The notes under the pieces were generated by a model. It saw only the letters and a list, made by a program, of their open reading frames with translations. It was not told where the DNA came from and made no database searches. From assembly GCA_027078365.1 (NCBI GenBank), contig JALWYQ010000014.1, positions 62,001 through 126,000 on the forward strand: a stretch of DNA of 64,000 nt. The letters are read 5' to 3'. Made by a program: the position numbers and the translations under genes. Below, one piece after another: positions 1 to 8,131 of this stretch. This DNA comes from Phycisphaerae bacterium. Lineage in GTDB: Bacteria; Planctomycetota; Phycisphaerae; Sedimentisphaerales; Sedimentisphaeraceae. How positions within the stretch are numbered: the first letter of the stretch is position 1; every line of letters begins with the position of its first letter.

Positions 1-176
1 GTGAGTATGTAGATATGCTCAAAGCTGGTATTATTGACCCTGCTAAAGTCTCACGTAGTGCTCTTCAGAATGCAGCAAGTGTAGCAGGTTTGATGCTAAC
101 AACCAATGTAATGATAACTGATTTAGAAGAAGATGATGATAAAGAGCCTAAAGCTACTGCTGGGGCGGTATATTAA
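1..176 (+). CDS. groEL: Chaperonin GroEL (60 kDa), C-terminal fragment
   Basis: Only the last 57 codons lie in the window, read in the frame that begins at base 3; the gene starts upstream. The translated end ([20 protein letters not shown], then [16 protein letters not shown]) is the well-conserved GroEL C-terminus that closes the equatorial ATPase domain of the cytosolic folding chamber. The tail ends in an acidic, Ala-rich stretch and TAY-like residues rather than the Gly-Gly-Met repeat of many GroELs. It is followed on the same strand by dnaJ and grpE, so the main chaperone genes are clustered. The identification is secure; only the truncation limits it. Confidence 0.93.
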   Translation, partial: EYVDMLKAGIIDPAKVSRSALQNAASVAGLMLTTNVMITDLEEDDDKEPKATAGAVY

Positions 177-202
177 TCATCAATAGAAATCTTAAACTAA
201 CT

Positions 203-235
203 GGGATCTACTATTATAAAAAGGTAGTAGGTCCC
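203..235 (+). terminator. Stem-loop between groEL and dnaJ (terminator or processing hairpin)
   Basis: An 11-bp stem (GGGATCTACTA pairing with TAGTAGGTCCC, one G-T wobble) encloses an 11-base AT-rich loop. No long T run follows, only ATCTCTCTACTTT, so it may be a weak terminator or an mRNA processing or stability element that sets groEL output above dnaJ-grpE. It is not a CIRCE element, because the TTAGCACTC half-site is absent. Confidence 0.5.
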
Positions 236-257
236 ATCTCTCTACTTTGGGATTATT

Positions 258-1385
258 ATGGCTAAACGTGACTATTACGAAGTTCTTGGTGTTGCCAAAG
301 ATGCAAGCGCCAATGATATAAAGAAAGCCTATCGTAGGCTTGCATTAAAATATCATCCGGATAAAAATCCTGGTGATAAAGAAGCCGAGGCTAAATTCAA
401 AGAATGCGCTGAAGCATATGAAGTTCTAAGCAATCCCGACAAACGAAGCAAGTATGATCAATTTGGTCACGATGGTCTGCGCGGCAGTGGAATGCATGAC
501 TTCTCACATATGAATGTAGAAGACATCTCGGGCATTTTTGGCGACATATTCGGAGATTTCTTCGGCGGTTTTGGTGGTTCTAGCAGAGGCGCTAGAAGGA
601 ACGGACCAAAACGTGGTCTAGACCTTGAAACTTCAGTTGAACTTACCCTAAACGAAATCGCTGAAGGCTGTGAGAGGACTATAGAATTTACAAGGCAAGA
701 TGAATGCGATGCCTGCAAAGGTAGCGGTTGTTCGAAAGGCTCAAAGCCAACAACATGCGCAACTTGCGGTGGAAGCGGTCAAGTAGCTAGAGGTGGTGGA
801 TTTTTCCAAATGGTATCCACCTGCCCTACATGCAACGGAAGCGGTCAGGTAATAACTAATCCTTGCAAGAAATGCCGCGGTACAGGGCGAGTTCCTAAGA
901 AGCGTGTTGTAACCGTCAAGATTCCTGCTGGAGTCCATGAAGGTCAAGGTGTAAGAGTCGCAGGCGAAGGAGAACCTGGCACTATGGGCGGGCCAAGAGG
1001 CGACCTGTACTGCTATATTAGAATCAAGGCTCATCCATTCTTGATGCGCGATGGTTCAAACCTTATCGCAACCGTTCCAGTTAGCTTTACGCAGGCTGCA
1101 CTTGGAGCATCAATAGAAGTGCCTAGTCTCAATGGAACCAAACAATTTAAGATTCGTAGCGGAACTCAGTATGGTGATGTCTTTAGAATCAAAGGCCAAG
1201 GGTTACCAGATATTAGAACTGGCAGAAGAGGCGATCAACTAATTAGGATTACAATTGAGACTCCAAAAAATCTAACACCGAGACAGAAAGAGCTCCTAGA
1301 AGAGTTTGAAGCCACCGGTGACAAAAAAGAAAAAACAGAAAGCTCAAACTTTATTGAAAAGCTTAAGAAATACTTCGGTAAATAA
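258..1385 (+). CDS. dnaJ: Molecular chaperone DnaJ (Hsp40)
   Basis: This is a 375-residue type I J-protein that presents unfolded substrates to DnaK and stimulates its ATPase in the cytosol. The J domain covers about residues 4-70 with the HPD motif at 33-35. A Gly/Phe-rich linker follows (about 75-115), then four CxxCxGxG zinc-binding repeats ([32 protein letters not shown]), then the two beta-rich substrate-binding domains and a Lys-rich tail. The length is normal for the family. The ATG follows a GGGA element. grpE begins 27 bases after the stop, so the two are co-transcribed; dnaK is not in the window. Confidence 0.97.
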   Translation: MAKRDYYEVLGVAKDASANDIKKAYRRLALKYHPDKNPGDKEAEAKFKECAEAYEVLSNPDKRSKYDQFGHDGLRGSGMHDFSHMNVEDISGIFGDIFGDFFGGFGGSSRGARRNGPKRGLDLETSVELTLNEIAEGCERTIEFTRQDECDACKGSGCSKGSKPTTCATCGGSGQVARGGGFFQMVSTCPTCNGSGQVITNPCKKCRGTGRVPKKRVVTVKIPAGVHEGQGVRVAGEGEPGTMGGPRGDLYCYIRIKAHPFLMRDGSNLIATVPVSFTQAALGASIEVPSLNGTKQFKIRSGTQYGDVFRIKGQGLPDIRTGRRGDQLIRITIETPKNLTPRQKELLEEFEATGDKKEKTESSNFIEKLKKYFGK

Positions 1386-1412
1386 TCGACTAGCTAGAGG
1401 GGTTTAAGACCT

Positions 1413-2033
1413 ATGAAAAATAAAAAAGAGAACAAGAAGAAAAACAAAAAAAAGATTAACGACGAATTGAGCAACGAAAAGGTTGCCTCAGAAAATCAGC
1501 AAGCTCAAGATTCTGATAAACTAGATCCAACCCAAGAAAAAATAAAAGAACTTGAGGAAAAGAATGCCTCTCTTGTAGAGGAGTTGCAAAAACTAAAAGC
1601 TGACTACGCCAACTACCAAAAGCGAGTACCAAAACAAATCCAAGAGGCTGTTGGCTATAAAATTGAGGCCTTCGTTAAAACTCTCTTGCCAGGTATTGAC
1701 AACTTTGAACACGCTCTAAAAACAGATGAATCTCACAGCCTAGAAGACGTACTCAAAGGAATTCAAATCGTTTATGACAATTTTCTAGAGATTCTCAAGA
1801 GCAATGGTGTTGAACAGATTAAATCCGTTGGGGAAAAATTCGATCCTTCTAAACACAGTGCAATGTTGCAACAGGCAGATGAGAGCAAAGAAGATGGAAT
1901 CATACTAGAAGAGTATATGAGTGGCTATAAATTCAATGATAAGGTCTTAAGGCCAAGTATGGTTGTAGTCAATAAATTGGACATAGAGACTCAACAAGAA
2001 AGCCAAGAAGAATCGCAGGACGAGAATCAATAG
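1413..2033 (+). CDS. grpE: Nucleotide exchange factor GrpE
   Basis: A 206-residue GrpE, the cytosolic dimer that releases ADP from DnaK. The first 20 residues are extremely Lys/Asn-rich. A long coiled coil (about 40-95) precedes the conserved DYANYQKR segment, the LLPGIDNFEHAL motif and the C-terminal beta-wing with GEKFDPSKHSAM and VLRPSMVVV. A Gln/Glu-rich tail follows. The ATG is preceded by GAGGGG. It sits between dnaJ and a zinc-ribbon gene with short gaps, in an operon that ends at the terminator near 2400. Confidence 0.96.
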   Translation: MKNKKENKKKNKKKINDELSNEKVASENQQAQDSDKLDPTQEKIKELEEKNASLVEELQKLKADYANYQKRVPKQIQEAVGYKIEAFVKTLLPGIDNFEHALKTDESHSLEDVLKGIQIVYDNFLEILKSNGVEQIKSVGEKFDPSKHSAMLQQADESKEDGIILEEYMSGYKFNDKVLRPSMVVVNKLDIETQQESQEESQDENQ

Positions 2034-2067
2034 ATCTCTAAGAGCTCTTTTAGGAGATTAATTAGCT

Positions 2068-2373
2068 ATGCCAACATATGAATATATCTGTGAAAATTGC
2101 TCTCATCATCTAGAGAAATTCCAAATGATGAGTGCAAAACCAATCAAGAAATGCCCTGAATGTGGGAAAATGAAACTTAAACGATTAATGGGTACTGGTG
2201 CTGGAATAATCTTTAAAGGGCCTGGTTTCTACGAGACTGACTACAGAAGCGAAAGCTACAACAAAGGTAAAGAGGCCTCAAAAGCTGCAGAATCCAACAA
2301 AGATACAACATCTAAAGCAAAGAAAAAAGAAACTAAGACAAAGCCAAAAGAAAAGGTTAAAACTGCTTCATAA
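2068..2373 (+). CDS. FmdB-type zinc-ribbon protein
   Basis: A 101-residue protein starting MPTYEYICENCSHHLEKFQ, the hallmark of the FmdB/CxxC_CxxC regulatory-protein family. CENC and CPEC form one zinc ribbon, followed by the usual LKRLMGTGAGIIFKGPGFYETDY segment. The last 35 residues are a Lys/Ala/Thr-rich low-complexity tail typical of the family. The biochemical role of these small ribbons is not settled; regulatory and assembly roles have been proposed. An SD (TTAGGAG) precedes the ATG. Its place behind dnaJ-grpE suggests co-expression with the chaperones. Confidence 0.9.
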   Translation: MPTYEYICENCSHHLEKFQMMSAKPIKKCPECGKMKLKRLMGTGAGIIFKGPGFYETDYRSESYNKGKEASKAAESNKDTTSKAKKKETKTKPKEKVKTAS

Positions 2374-2397
2374 TCATTGAATTCTATCAAAATCACG

Positions 2398-2444
2398 AAA
2401 GAACCGCCTAAGAGTTAAGACTTCCAAGGCGGTTCTTTTTTTTT
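2398..2444 (+). terminator. Intrinsic terminator of the dnaJ-grpE-fmdB operon
   Basis: GAACCGCCT pairs perfectly with AGGCGGTTC across a 17-base loop and is followed directly by nine T residues. It lies 25 bases after the zinc-ribbon stop codon. Confidence 0.95.
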
Positions 2445-2493
2445 ATGACACTAAGAAAGCTCTGCCATTAATGGTAGCAAGAGAAGTTTTTTG

Positions 2494-2522
2494 TTGACGA
2501 AACCGCTCAATGTGCTCATACT
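2494..2522 (+). promoter_or_regulatory. Sigma-70-type promoter for the BRCT-like membrane protein
   Basis: TTGACG, a 17-base spacer and CATACT fit a housekeeping promoter (5/6 and 4/6 matches). The predicted start near 2529 gives a leader of about 64 bases before the ATG at 2593. It lies just downstream of the previous operon's terminator, so the next gene is an independent unit. Confidence 0.7.
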
Positions 2523-2592
2523 GTGGGGTCTATTATCGTGAGAATTTTGCAATTATAGTCAGTCAAATACAGTCGTAAAAGGAGTAATTGAT

Positions 2593-3978
2593 ATGCCAGC
2601 AGGCAAGCAAGATCAAAGTGGTCCACTTTTATATGGTCTAATAACATTCGTAGTACTCTTTCTTGTAGCAACTACTTTGGCAATAATGAGTTACCTAAAG
2701 CTAGAAGATGCCAACAATGCCGCCCACAGAGCTTCCGCATCAAGAACTGAGATGGCAAAAACATTAAGAGAGGCCCAAAAGGACTTTGACAGTCTCTACA
2801 GCCTCGTAACTGGAATGGTTGCTCAGAAAGATGAAGATACTCATCTAAAATTAGAACAGGTGCAAGATGCAGCCAAAGAGGTGCTTGATCAGGTAAACAA
2901 AGATGGCTCAGAAGATACTAACCTAGAGACAACAGCAATTCTACCTACAATGTCTATCCTTCTTACCCAAAGAAACACTGCGATAGAAAATGCCAATAAT
3001 CTAACGAAAAAAATGAAAGATATGCAACAGAGATGGGATCTTGAAGTTGCAGGATTTAGAACTGGCGAAGAAAAACTTATTGCAGACAGAAAAGCTTGCC
3101 AACAACAAGCAGACGAGGTTTTAAGCAACGTTGAGAAGATTCACGCTTCTGATAAAGAAGCAAATGAACAACGATTAAAAGGACTAAAACAAAAGCTTGA
3201 AGAGAAGGATAATAAGCTCAAAGAAACATCGAAGCTACTTGAAGCGGTAACAAATAACTTTAAAGCCTCTGATAAATCACGTAGAGAACTTGAGATGCAA
3301 CTTGAAAGCATTAGACCTCGCCCTGATATTGAGGTGGAAGCATTCAAGCCTGATGCAAAAGTCGTTTCTGTTGATTTGCAAACTGGTATTGCATATATCA
3401 ATATTGGTAGCAAAGACAAGGTCTATCGTGGCCTAACATTTGGTATCTACGATAGAGTCGCTCCAATCCCACTAGACGGCAAGGGTAAAGCTGAAGTTAA
3501 AGTATTTGACGTTCAAGAATCTATTTCAGCAGTCAAAATAGTTTCTATGGATAAAAAGAATCCTATCATAACGGATGATATAGCCATTAACCTAATCTGG
3601 AATAAAGAAACTCCAAATACGTTTGTTGTAGCAGGGGCATTCGATTTTGATGGTGATGGAAAGATAGATTACAACGGCAGAGATCAGATAGTCAAACTAA
3701 TCGAGCAATGGGGTGGAATCGTTGTTGATAAGATTGATATAAACACCGATTTTATTGTCCTAGGAAATCCACCAAGAAAACTACCAAAGCCAACTGAAAC
3801 TCAAATGGATTCAGACCAGCTCGCAATGGATAAATACGAGCAGGCGAAAACCCGATATGATAACTACAGCAAGATACTGTCTCAGGCAAAAGCACTTTCT
3901 ATACCAGTGTTCAACACTGAAAGATTTAAGAATCTAATCGGCTTTGATACAGAGGCAAGAATGAGTAAGCCTTTCTAG
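2593..3978 (+). CDS. Membrane-anchored coiled-coil protein with BRCT-like C-terminal domain
   Basis: I do not recognise a named family for this 461-residue protein. A short cytoplasmic N-terminus leads to one membrane helix (about 12-34), a long charged coiled coil (about 40-242), a beta-rich segment (about 255-320, with IAYINIGSKDKVYRG) and a C-terminal region (about 342-450) that reads like a BRCT fold: a hydrophobic strand, a helix ending EQWGGIVV, then TDFIVLG, and finally AKALSIPVFNTERFKNLIG, which matches the last BRCT helix. A DxDxDGxID loop (351-359) resembling an EF-hand is inserted after the first strand. Topology suggests the domain is outside the cytoplasm, unusual for BRCT. Strong SD (AAAGGAG), own promoter and own terminator. 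Domain assignment is inference from motif pattern. Confidence 0.6.
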   Translation: MPAGKQDQSGPLLYGLITFVVLFLVATTLAIMSYLKLEDANNAAHRASASRTEMAKTLREAQKDFDSLYSLVTGMVAQKDEDTHLKLEQVQDAAKEVLDQVNKDGSEDTNLETTAILPTMSILLTQRNTAIENANNLTKKMKDMQQRWDLEVAGFRTGEEKLIADRKACQQQADEVLSNVEKIHASDKEANEQRLKGLKQKLEEKDNKLKETSKLLEAVTNNFKASDKSRRELEMQLESIRPRPDIEVEAFKPDAKVVSVDLQTGIAYINIGSKDKVYRGLTFGIYDRVAPIPLDGKGKAEVKVFDVQESISAVKIVSMDKKNPIITDDIAINLIWNKETPNTFVVAGAFDFDGDGKIDYNGRDQIVKLIEQWGGIVVDKIDINTDFIVLGNPPRKLPKPTETQMDSDQLAMDKYEQAKTRYDNYSKILSQAKALSIPVFNTERFKNLIGFDTEARMSKPF

Positions 3979-4005
3979 ATTGGCTATCAAAACACATAGT
4001 TATTA

Positions 4006-4036
4006 AAAAGCCCGGCTCTTTGAGCTGGGTTTTTTT
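4006..4036. terminator. Bidirectional intrinsic terminator between convergent genes
   Basis: AGCCCGGCTC and GAGCTGGGTT form a 10-bp stem (two G-T wobbles) with a TTT loop. Seven T residues follow on the plus strand and five on the minus strand, so it can end both the membrane-protein gene and nnrE, which converge here. Confidence 0.88.
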
Positions 4037-4049
4037 GTCTAAATTTTTT

Positions 4050-4742
4050 CTAGTGGTATTTGAACCTCACATCAATACCTATAGATGCTACGAATACCTC
4101 ACCTGTGTATAACTGCGCAGATGGTTTAAAGAAGCCCTTTTTGGCTGCTACAAAGCTAACACAGCAATCTGCCTTCACCACGGGAGAATCGACAACGCCT
4201 AAATTAGCATCCATCCCAGATGGGATATCAATCGCAAGAACCTTCTTCTGGCTTTGGTTTATCAATTCGATAAGCTCACCAAAGCCCTCTCTAAGTGGAG
4301 GCTTAAAGCCTGTCCCAAGCAAAGCGTCCACCATTATAGTCGATTTGGAGATACTTCTAGAAACTTTTTCTCTCCAATCTAAACTGGAGATATCAATGAA
4401 AAAAGTTTCGTCTAATATCTTATTTAGTGTCTCGTAGTTACTTCGCGCAGCGCCCTTTAATCTATCAGGATTTCCAAAAATAAGGACCTCAACATTATAG
4501 CCAAAATTGAGCAAATGCCTTGCAACAACAAAACCATCACCACCATTATTGCCACAGCCACAGAGAATCAGCACTTTTGTATTGCCTACAGAAAACCTCT
4601 GTAGAAATATCCTTGCTGCACCAGCACCAGCATTTTCCATTAACACTGATTCTGGCATGCCCAGTGTGTCAATAGCCCATCTATCAAAGGCCCTAACTTC
4701 TTCTCGACTTAAAACAATTTGTTGCTCATGTTTATCTCTCAT
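4050..4742 (-). CDS. nnrE: NAD(P)H-hydrate epimerase (YjeF N-terminal domain)
   Basis: A 230-residue stand-alone YjeF_N protein that epimerises R-NAD(P)HX to the S form so that a dehydratase can repair damaged NAD(P)H. The family motifs are MPESVLMENAGAGAARIF, the glycine loop LCGCGNNGGDGFVVARHL, the VDALLGTGFKPPLREGF segment and AIDIPSGMDANLGVVDSPVVKADCCVSF. Many bacteria fuse this to the NnrD dehydratase; here the dehydratase domain is absent and not encoded nearby. An in-frame GTG lies two codons upstream, but the promoter places transcription initiation on the A of the ATG at 4742, and there is no SD, so the mRNA is probably leaderless. Confidence 0.93.
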   Translation of the reverse strand: MRDKHEQQIVLSREEVRAFDRWAIDTLGMPESVLMENAGAGAARIFLQRFSVGNTKVLILCGCGNNGGDGFVVARHLLNFGYNVEVLIFGNPDRLKGAARSNYETLNKILDETFFIDISSLDWREKVSRSISKSTIMVDALLGTGFKPPLREGFGELIELINQSQKKVLAIDIPSGMDANLGVVDSPVVKADCCVSFVAAKKGFFKPSAQLYTGEVFVASIGIDVRFKYH

Positions 4743-4748
4743 GAGCAC

Positions 4749-4776
4749 ATTATATGATATAGCAAGCTATAGTCAA
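4749..4776 (-). promoter_or_regulatory. nnrE promoter giving a probable leaderless mRNA
   Basis: On the minus strand TTGACT, a 16-base spacer and a perfect TATAAT are followed by GTGCTC and then the nnrE ATG. With the usual six-base discriminator, +1 is the A of the start codon. The -35 box abuts the -35 box of the divergent surE promoter. Confidence 0.78.
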
Positions 4777-4805
4777 TTGACACATACTAAGAAGCCGATT
4801 AAACT
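4777..4805 (+). promoter_or_regulatory. Promoter of the surE-UPF0237-UPF0210 operon
   Basis: A perfect TTGACA, a 17-base spacer and TAAACT (4/6). The predicted start near 4812 leaves a leader of about 37 bases before surE. The junction with the divergent nnrE -35 box forms the perfect palindrome GTCAATTGAC (4772-4781). Confidence 0.75.
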
Positions 4806-4848
4806 TAACCGACCAAACTAATCAAAGATTTGTTGATATGGATTGCAG

Positions 4849-5625
4849 ATGGAAATACTTTTAACTAACGATGACGGCATTCTAGCGCCTGGTATTCGCG
4901 CACTTCATGCCTCTCTACAAGAAATTGGCAATGTTACAGTTGTTGCCCCCTCTAAGGCTCAATCTGCAATGAGCCACAGCATAAGCCTCTCTTCAATATC
5001 TATTGAAAAGATTACCGACAAAGACTTCTGCGGCTACAGCGTCTCGGGAAGCCCAGCAGATTGCGTTAAGCTAGCAGTAAAGGAGCTAATGCCTCAGATA
5101 GATTTAGTTGTATCTGGAATTAATGAAGGCGCCAATGTAGGAACTAACATTTGCTACTCAGGCACAGTCGCTGCTGCTATTGAAGCGGCCTTCCACAAAA
5201 TTCCATCTGTAGCACTTAGTGCAGCATTGGAAGATAAAATGAATTTCAAACTCAGCGTTGAGTACGGAATGAAAGTCTTACAATCATTACTGCCACTAGA
5301 GATTGGAGACGTTATCAACATCAATATTCCTCCACTCGCGGAAACCTTGCCAAAAGGAATCAAGGTTGAACAGCAGTCTATTGAAGGCTTTGATGAAAGT
5401 TATATCTGTTCAGTGGACAAATACGGCAGAAGAACATATCAAGTTCAGGCAGGTCCACATAGAGATAAAGCCGGTAGTGGCGATGTGAATTCATTGACAA
5501 ATAACTTCATAACAATCACTGCCCTTCATTATGACATGACAGAATACAAACGTAACGAAAAGATAAAAGATAAGCTTAAGAATATAAATATTGTTGGAGA
5601 GAATAATGGCTGCCAAGAATTCTAA
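4849..5625 (+). CDS. surE: 5'-nucleotidase SurE
   Basis: A 258-residue SurE, a divalent-metal-dependent nucleoside monophosphate phosphatase of the cytosol. The N-terminal signature MEILLTNDDGILAPGIRAL holds the metal-binding DD pair; VAPSKAQSAMSHSIS, GSPADCVKLA and VSGINEGANVGTNICYSGTV are the other conserved active-site segments. An upstream in-frame TTG (4843) would add two residues, but the ATG at 4849 gives the conserved family N-terminus. The final 20 bases overlap the next gene, suggesting translational coupling with the UPF0237/UPF0210 pair. Confidence 0.94.
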   Translation: MEILLTNDDGILAPGIRALHASLQEIGNVTVVAPSKAQSAMSHSISLSSISIEKITDKDFCGYSVSGSPADCVKLAVKELMPQIDLVVSGINEGANVGTNICYSGTVAAAIEAAFHKIPSVALSAALEDKMNFKLSVEYGMKVLQSLLPLEIGDVININIPPLAETLPKGIKVEQQSIEGFDESYICSVDKYGRRTYQVQAGPHRDKAGSGDVNSLTNNFITITALHYDMTEYKRNEKIKDKLKNINIVGENNGCQEF

Positions 5626-5914
5626 AAAGACTAATAGCGCTTCTGGGATAAGCATCCTAACTGTTACAGGACTCGACCAAGTAGGAATTATAGCGCAAAT
5701 TAGTACAGCAATGACAAAAAATATGGTTAATATCGTAGATGTTAATCAGAAAATCATGGAGAAGCATTTCGTCATGACTATGGCATGTGATTTAACCAAT
5801 GCAACGGCTAGCATTAAAGAGATACAGGCCTCACTAGCAAAAATCGCTGACAAGATGGATCTGCGCATAACATTTCAACATGAAGATTTATTTAAGGCAA
5901 TGCACAGAGTTTAA
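5606..5914 (+). CDS. ACT domain protein, UPF0237 family
   Basis: A 102-residue protein made almost entirely of one ACT domain, a small-ligand-binding fold. The core ILTVTGLDQVGIIAQIS and the following VNIVDVNQKIM and HFVMTMACDL segments match the UPF0237 family, which is regularly encoded directly before a UPF0210 protein, as here. The ATG at 5606 is preceded by GGAGA at good spacing; a TTG five codons earlier is in frame but lacks a comparable SD. The start lies inside the end of surE. The ligand is unknown. Confidence 0.9.
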   Translation: MAAKNSKKTNSASGISILTVTGLDQVGIIAQISTAMTKNMVNIVDVNQKIMEKHFVMTMACDLTNATASIKEIQASLAKIADKMDLRITFQHEDLFKAMHRV

Positions 5915-5950
5915 CCAAAGGCAGCCACTAACCTTTAATGGGAAAATAAT

Positions 5951-7312
5951 ATGAGAATTTCAGTCGAAGAAGTATTTGAAACAGTCCAGATGACAATGGA
6001 CCAACATTTTGATATACGTACTGTTACACTTGGAATTAACCTAAAAGACTGTATGAGCAGGAATACCAACGAGTTTAATAAAGCTGTTGAAAAGCGTATC
6101 GTAAAAATGGGGGTAATGCTCAATAAGTATGCAGACTCGATTGAGGCTAAATATGGAGTGCCAATAACAAATCATAGGATTTCTATAACACCTGCATCTC
6201 TTCTACTAGAGCCGCTCCCAAAGACAATTCCTACTGCCGTACGTTTCGCGAAGACTCTAGATAGAGCTGCCAAAAAAGCAAACATAGACTTTATAGGTGG
6301 CTTTGGGGCGATGATACAAAAAGGTATGACTACTTCGGATGAAAACCTCCTTAGAGCCCTACCTAAAGCACTCTCTGAAACTAATCGAGTCTGTAGCTTC
6401 TTAAATCTAGGTACAACTCTAGCTGGAATTAACATGACAGCTGTAGAGAGAGTAGGACATATTCTAAAGGATCTAGCATCGCGCAGCCCAAACGGTATAG
6501 GGTGCGCAAAACTGGTAGTATTTGCCAATGCCCCTGAAGACAATCCATTTATGGCTGGTGCACACCATGGTGTTGGAGAACCTGATTACTCGCTAAATGT
6601 AGGAATATCAGGTCCTGGCGTAGTACGCGCAGTGGTTGCCAAAAACCCAGACTGCGACCTCACAGAACTATCTGAGGTTATTAAACGTACCGTATTTAAA
6701 ATAACCCGTGCAGGCGAATTGATTGGCCGCGAGATGGCAAAACTTATGGATGTGGACTTTGGCATAATAGATATCTCTCTAGCCTCCACAACAGCAATTG
6801 GAGATTCTGTAGCAGAGATAATCGAGGCGATGGGCGTTACTCAAATGGGAAGACCAGGTTCAACCGCAGCTCTCGCCCTTCTTATTGATGCTGTTAAAAA
6901 AGGCGGTGCCATGGCAAGTGGTAATGTTGGAGGTCTTAGCGGGACATTTATTCCTGTTAGTGAAGATATGGGCATGATAAAAGCCGTCGAAGAAGGCTCT
7001 TTAAATATCGAAAAACTCGAAGCTTTAACAAGTGTATGCTCAGTTGGGCTTGATATGTTTGCTGTACCAGGAGATACCCCTGCGCACGTTCTCTCTGCCA
7101 TTATCGCTGATGAACTTGCTATCGGAATGGCTAACAACAAGACAACTGGCGTTCGTGTCATTCCAGCTCCTGGCAAAAAAGTCGGAGATATAGTTCATTT
7201 TGGAGGCCTACTTGGAAGTGCTCCAATCATGGATGTACATCAAGATGCAAGCCCTGCTTTTATCAATAGAAAGGGAAGGATACCAGCACCTATTAAAGCC
7301 TTAAGAAACTAA
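5951..7312 (+). CDS. UPF0210 / PFL-like family protein (DUF711)
   Basis: A 453-residue member of the UPF0210 family, related in fold to glycyl-radical-type barrel proteins but without a settled biochemical role. It carries the recognisable N-terminus VEEVFETVQMTMDQHFDIRT, the FMAGAHHGVGEPDYSLNVGISGPGVV block and the C-terminal GGLLGSAPIMDVH segment. Length is usual for the family. It follows the UPF0237 ACT protein by 36 bases, the standard two-gene arrangement, which suggests the ACT protein is its regulatory partner. A GGGA element precedes the ATG. No strong terminator is visible after it. Confidence 0.9.
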   Translation: MRISVEEVFETVQMTMDQHFDIRTVTLGINLKDCMSRNTNEFNKAVEKRIVKMGVMLNKYADSIEAKYGVPITNHRISITPASLLLEPLPKTIPTAVRFAKTLDRAAKKANIDFIGGFGAMIQKGMTTSDENLLRALPKALSETNRVCSFLNLGTTLAGINMTAVERVGHILKDLASRSPNGIGCAKLVVFANAPEDNPFMAGAHHGVGEPDYSLNVGISGPGVVRAVVAKNPDCDLTELSEVIKRTVFKITRAGELIGREMAKLMDVDFGIIDISLASTTAIGDSVAEIIEAMGVTQMGRPGSTAALALLIDAVKKGGAMASGNVGGLSGTFIPVSEDMGMIKAVEEGSLNIEKLEALTSVCSVGLDMFAVPGDTPAHVLSAIIADELAIGMANNKTTGVRVIPAPGKKVGDIVHFGGLLGSAPIMDVHQDASPAFINRKGRIPAPIKALRN

Positions 7313-7545
7313 CACAAAGAAGGATTTACAGTTTTGTGTGCGAGTGTTGTATTGCAAGGATGCAAAATCACAGAGCCTGACTTAGACTCTATTTTTAGAA
7401 GTTAAAATAATAAAGCTTTTAGGTTAGGCCTTTTTATGATTGGCTAGAGTAAGTTACGGTTCTAGGCAGTTTAATTAGAACTTTCTCCATGTAAACTACA
7501 CACACAGTATATAGAAGAAGGTTAAAGAAAACCTCTTAGATTTCT
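7313..7545. other. Intergenic region between convergent genes
   Basis: This 233-base gap separates the UPF0210 gene from the convergent receiver gene. The only structure seen is an imperfect hairpin near 7413-7436 (AAAGC.TT with AGGCCTTT followed by further T residues) that could be a weak terminator. No coding frame or RNA gene is supported. Confidence 0.35.
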
Positions 7546-7965
7546 TTACACACTAGCAAGAGTTTTTCTTTTCTCTAAGACACTGTCAATCTTAACCATA
7601 AGTTCACCAAGATCAAATGGTTTGACTATGTAATCTTCAATTCCAAAAGCCTTAGCCCTGGCAATATCTTGAGCTTGCGAGCATGCTGAGAGCATTATTA
7701 CAGGTATATCTGTATTGTTCGAAGTTTGACGCAATCTCTCAAGCATATCTAAACCGTCCATAACTGGCATCATAATATCAAGCAACACAACATCTGGAGA
7801 TTCTTTGGTTGCCTGTTCTAATCCCTCTTCTCCGTTAACCGCAGTAAGAACATGATAGCCGCTCATCTCTAGCCTATCTTGAAGAGTCTCAACAATATTA
7901 GGCTCATCATCGACTACTAGGACAGTAGGCTTATCGCTCCTGAAAATTTTAAAAAAATCAAACAT
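7546..7965 (-). CDS. Single-domain response regulator (receiver only)
   Basis: A 139-residue CheY-like receiver with no output domain. VLVVDDEPN supplies the acidic pocket, D63 in VVLLDIMMPVMDG is the phosphoacceptor, and the conserved Ser (VIMLSA) and Lys (YIVKPF) are present. The N-terminal ten residues are hydrophobic and basic. The ATG at 7965 follows GGGAG at correct spacing; the TTG two codons upstream is therefore not used. The histidine kinase next upstream on the same strand, 166 bases away, is the likely phosphodonor. Output probably depends on protein-protein contacts. Confidence 0.92.
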   Translation of the reverse strand: MFDFFKIFRSDKPTVLVVDDEPNIVETLQDRLEMSGYHVLTAVNGEEGLEQATKESPDVVLLDIMMPVMDGLDMLERLRQTSNNTDIPVIMLSACSQAQDIARAKAFGIEDYIVKPFDLGELMVKIDSVLEKRKTLASV

Positions 7966-8131
7966 AAACAACTCCCAACTATAGAATTGCTGAGGTTAAA
8001 TCGTAAAATAAAGACGGTTTTAAATACTCTCAACTCTCAGAAACCATCGGCAAAATAAGATACAAAGTAAACGTAGAAGCAAACTTTAATTTAATAGCAC
8101 ATCTAGAAAGCATTTGATTCTCGAACGAACC

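Noticed and set aside
177-257. Possible CIRCE/HrcA operator in front of dnaJ
   Set aside because: The inverted repeat present is GGGATCTACTA/TAGTAGGTCCC, unrelated to the TTAGCACTC-N9-GAGTGCTAA consensus.
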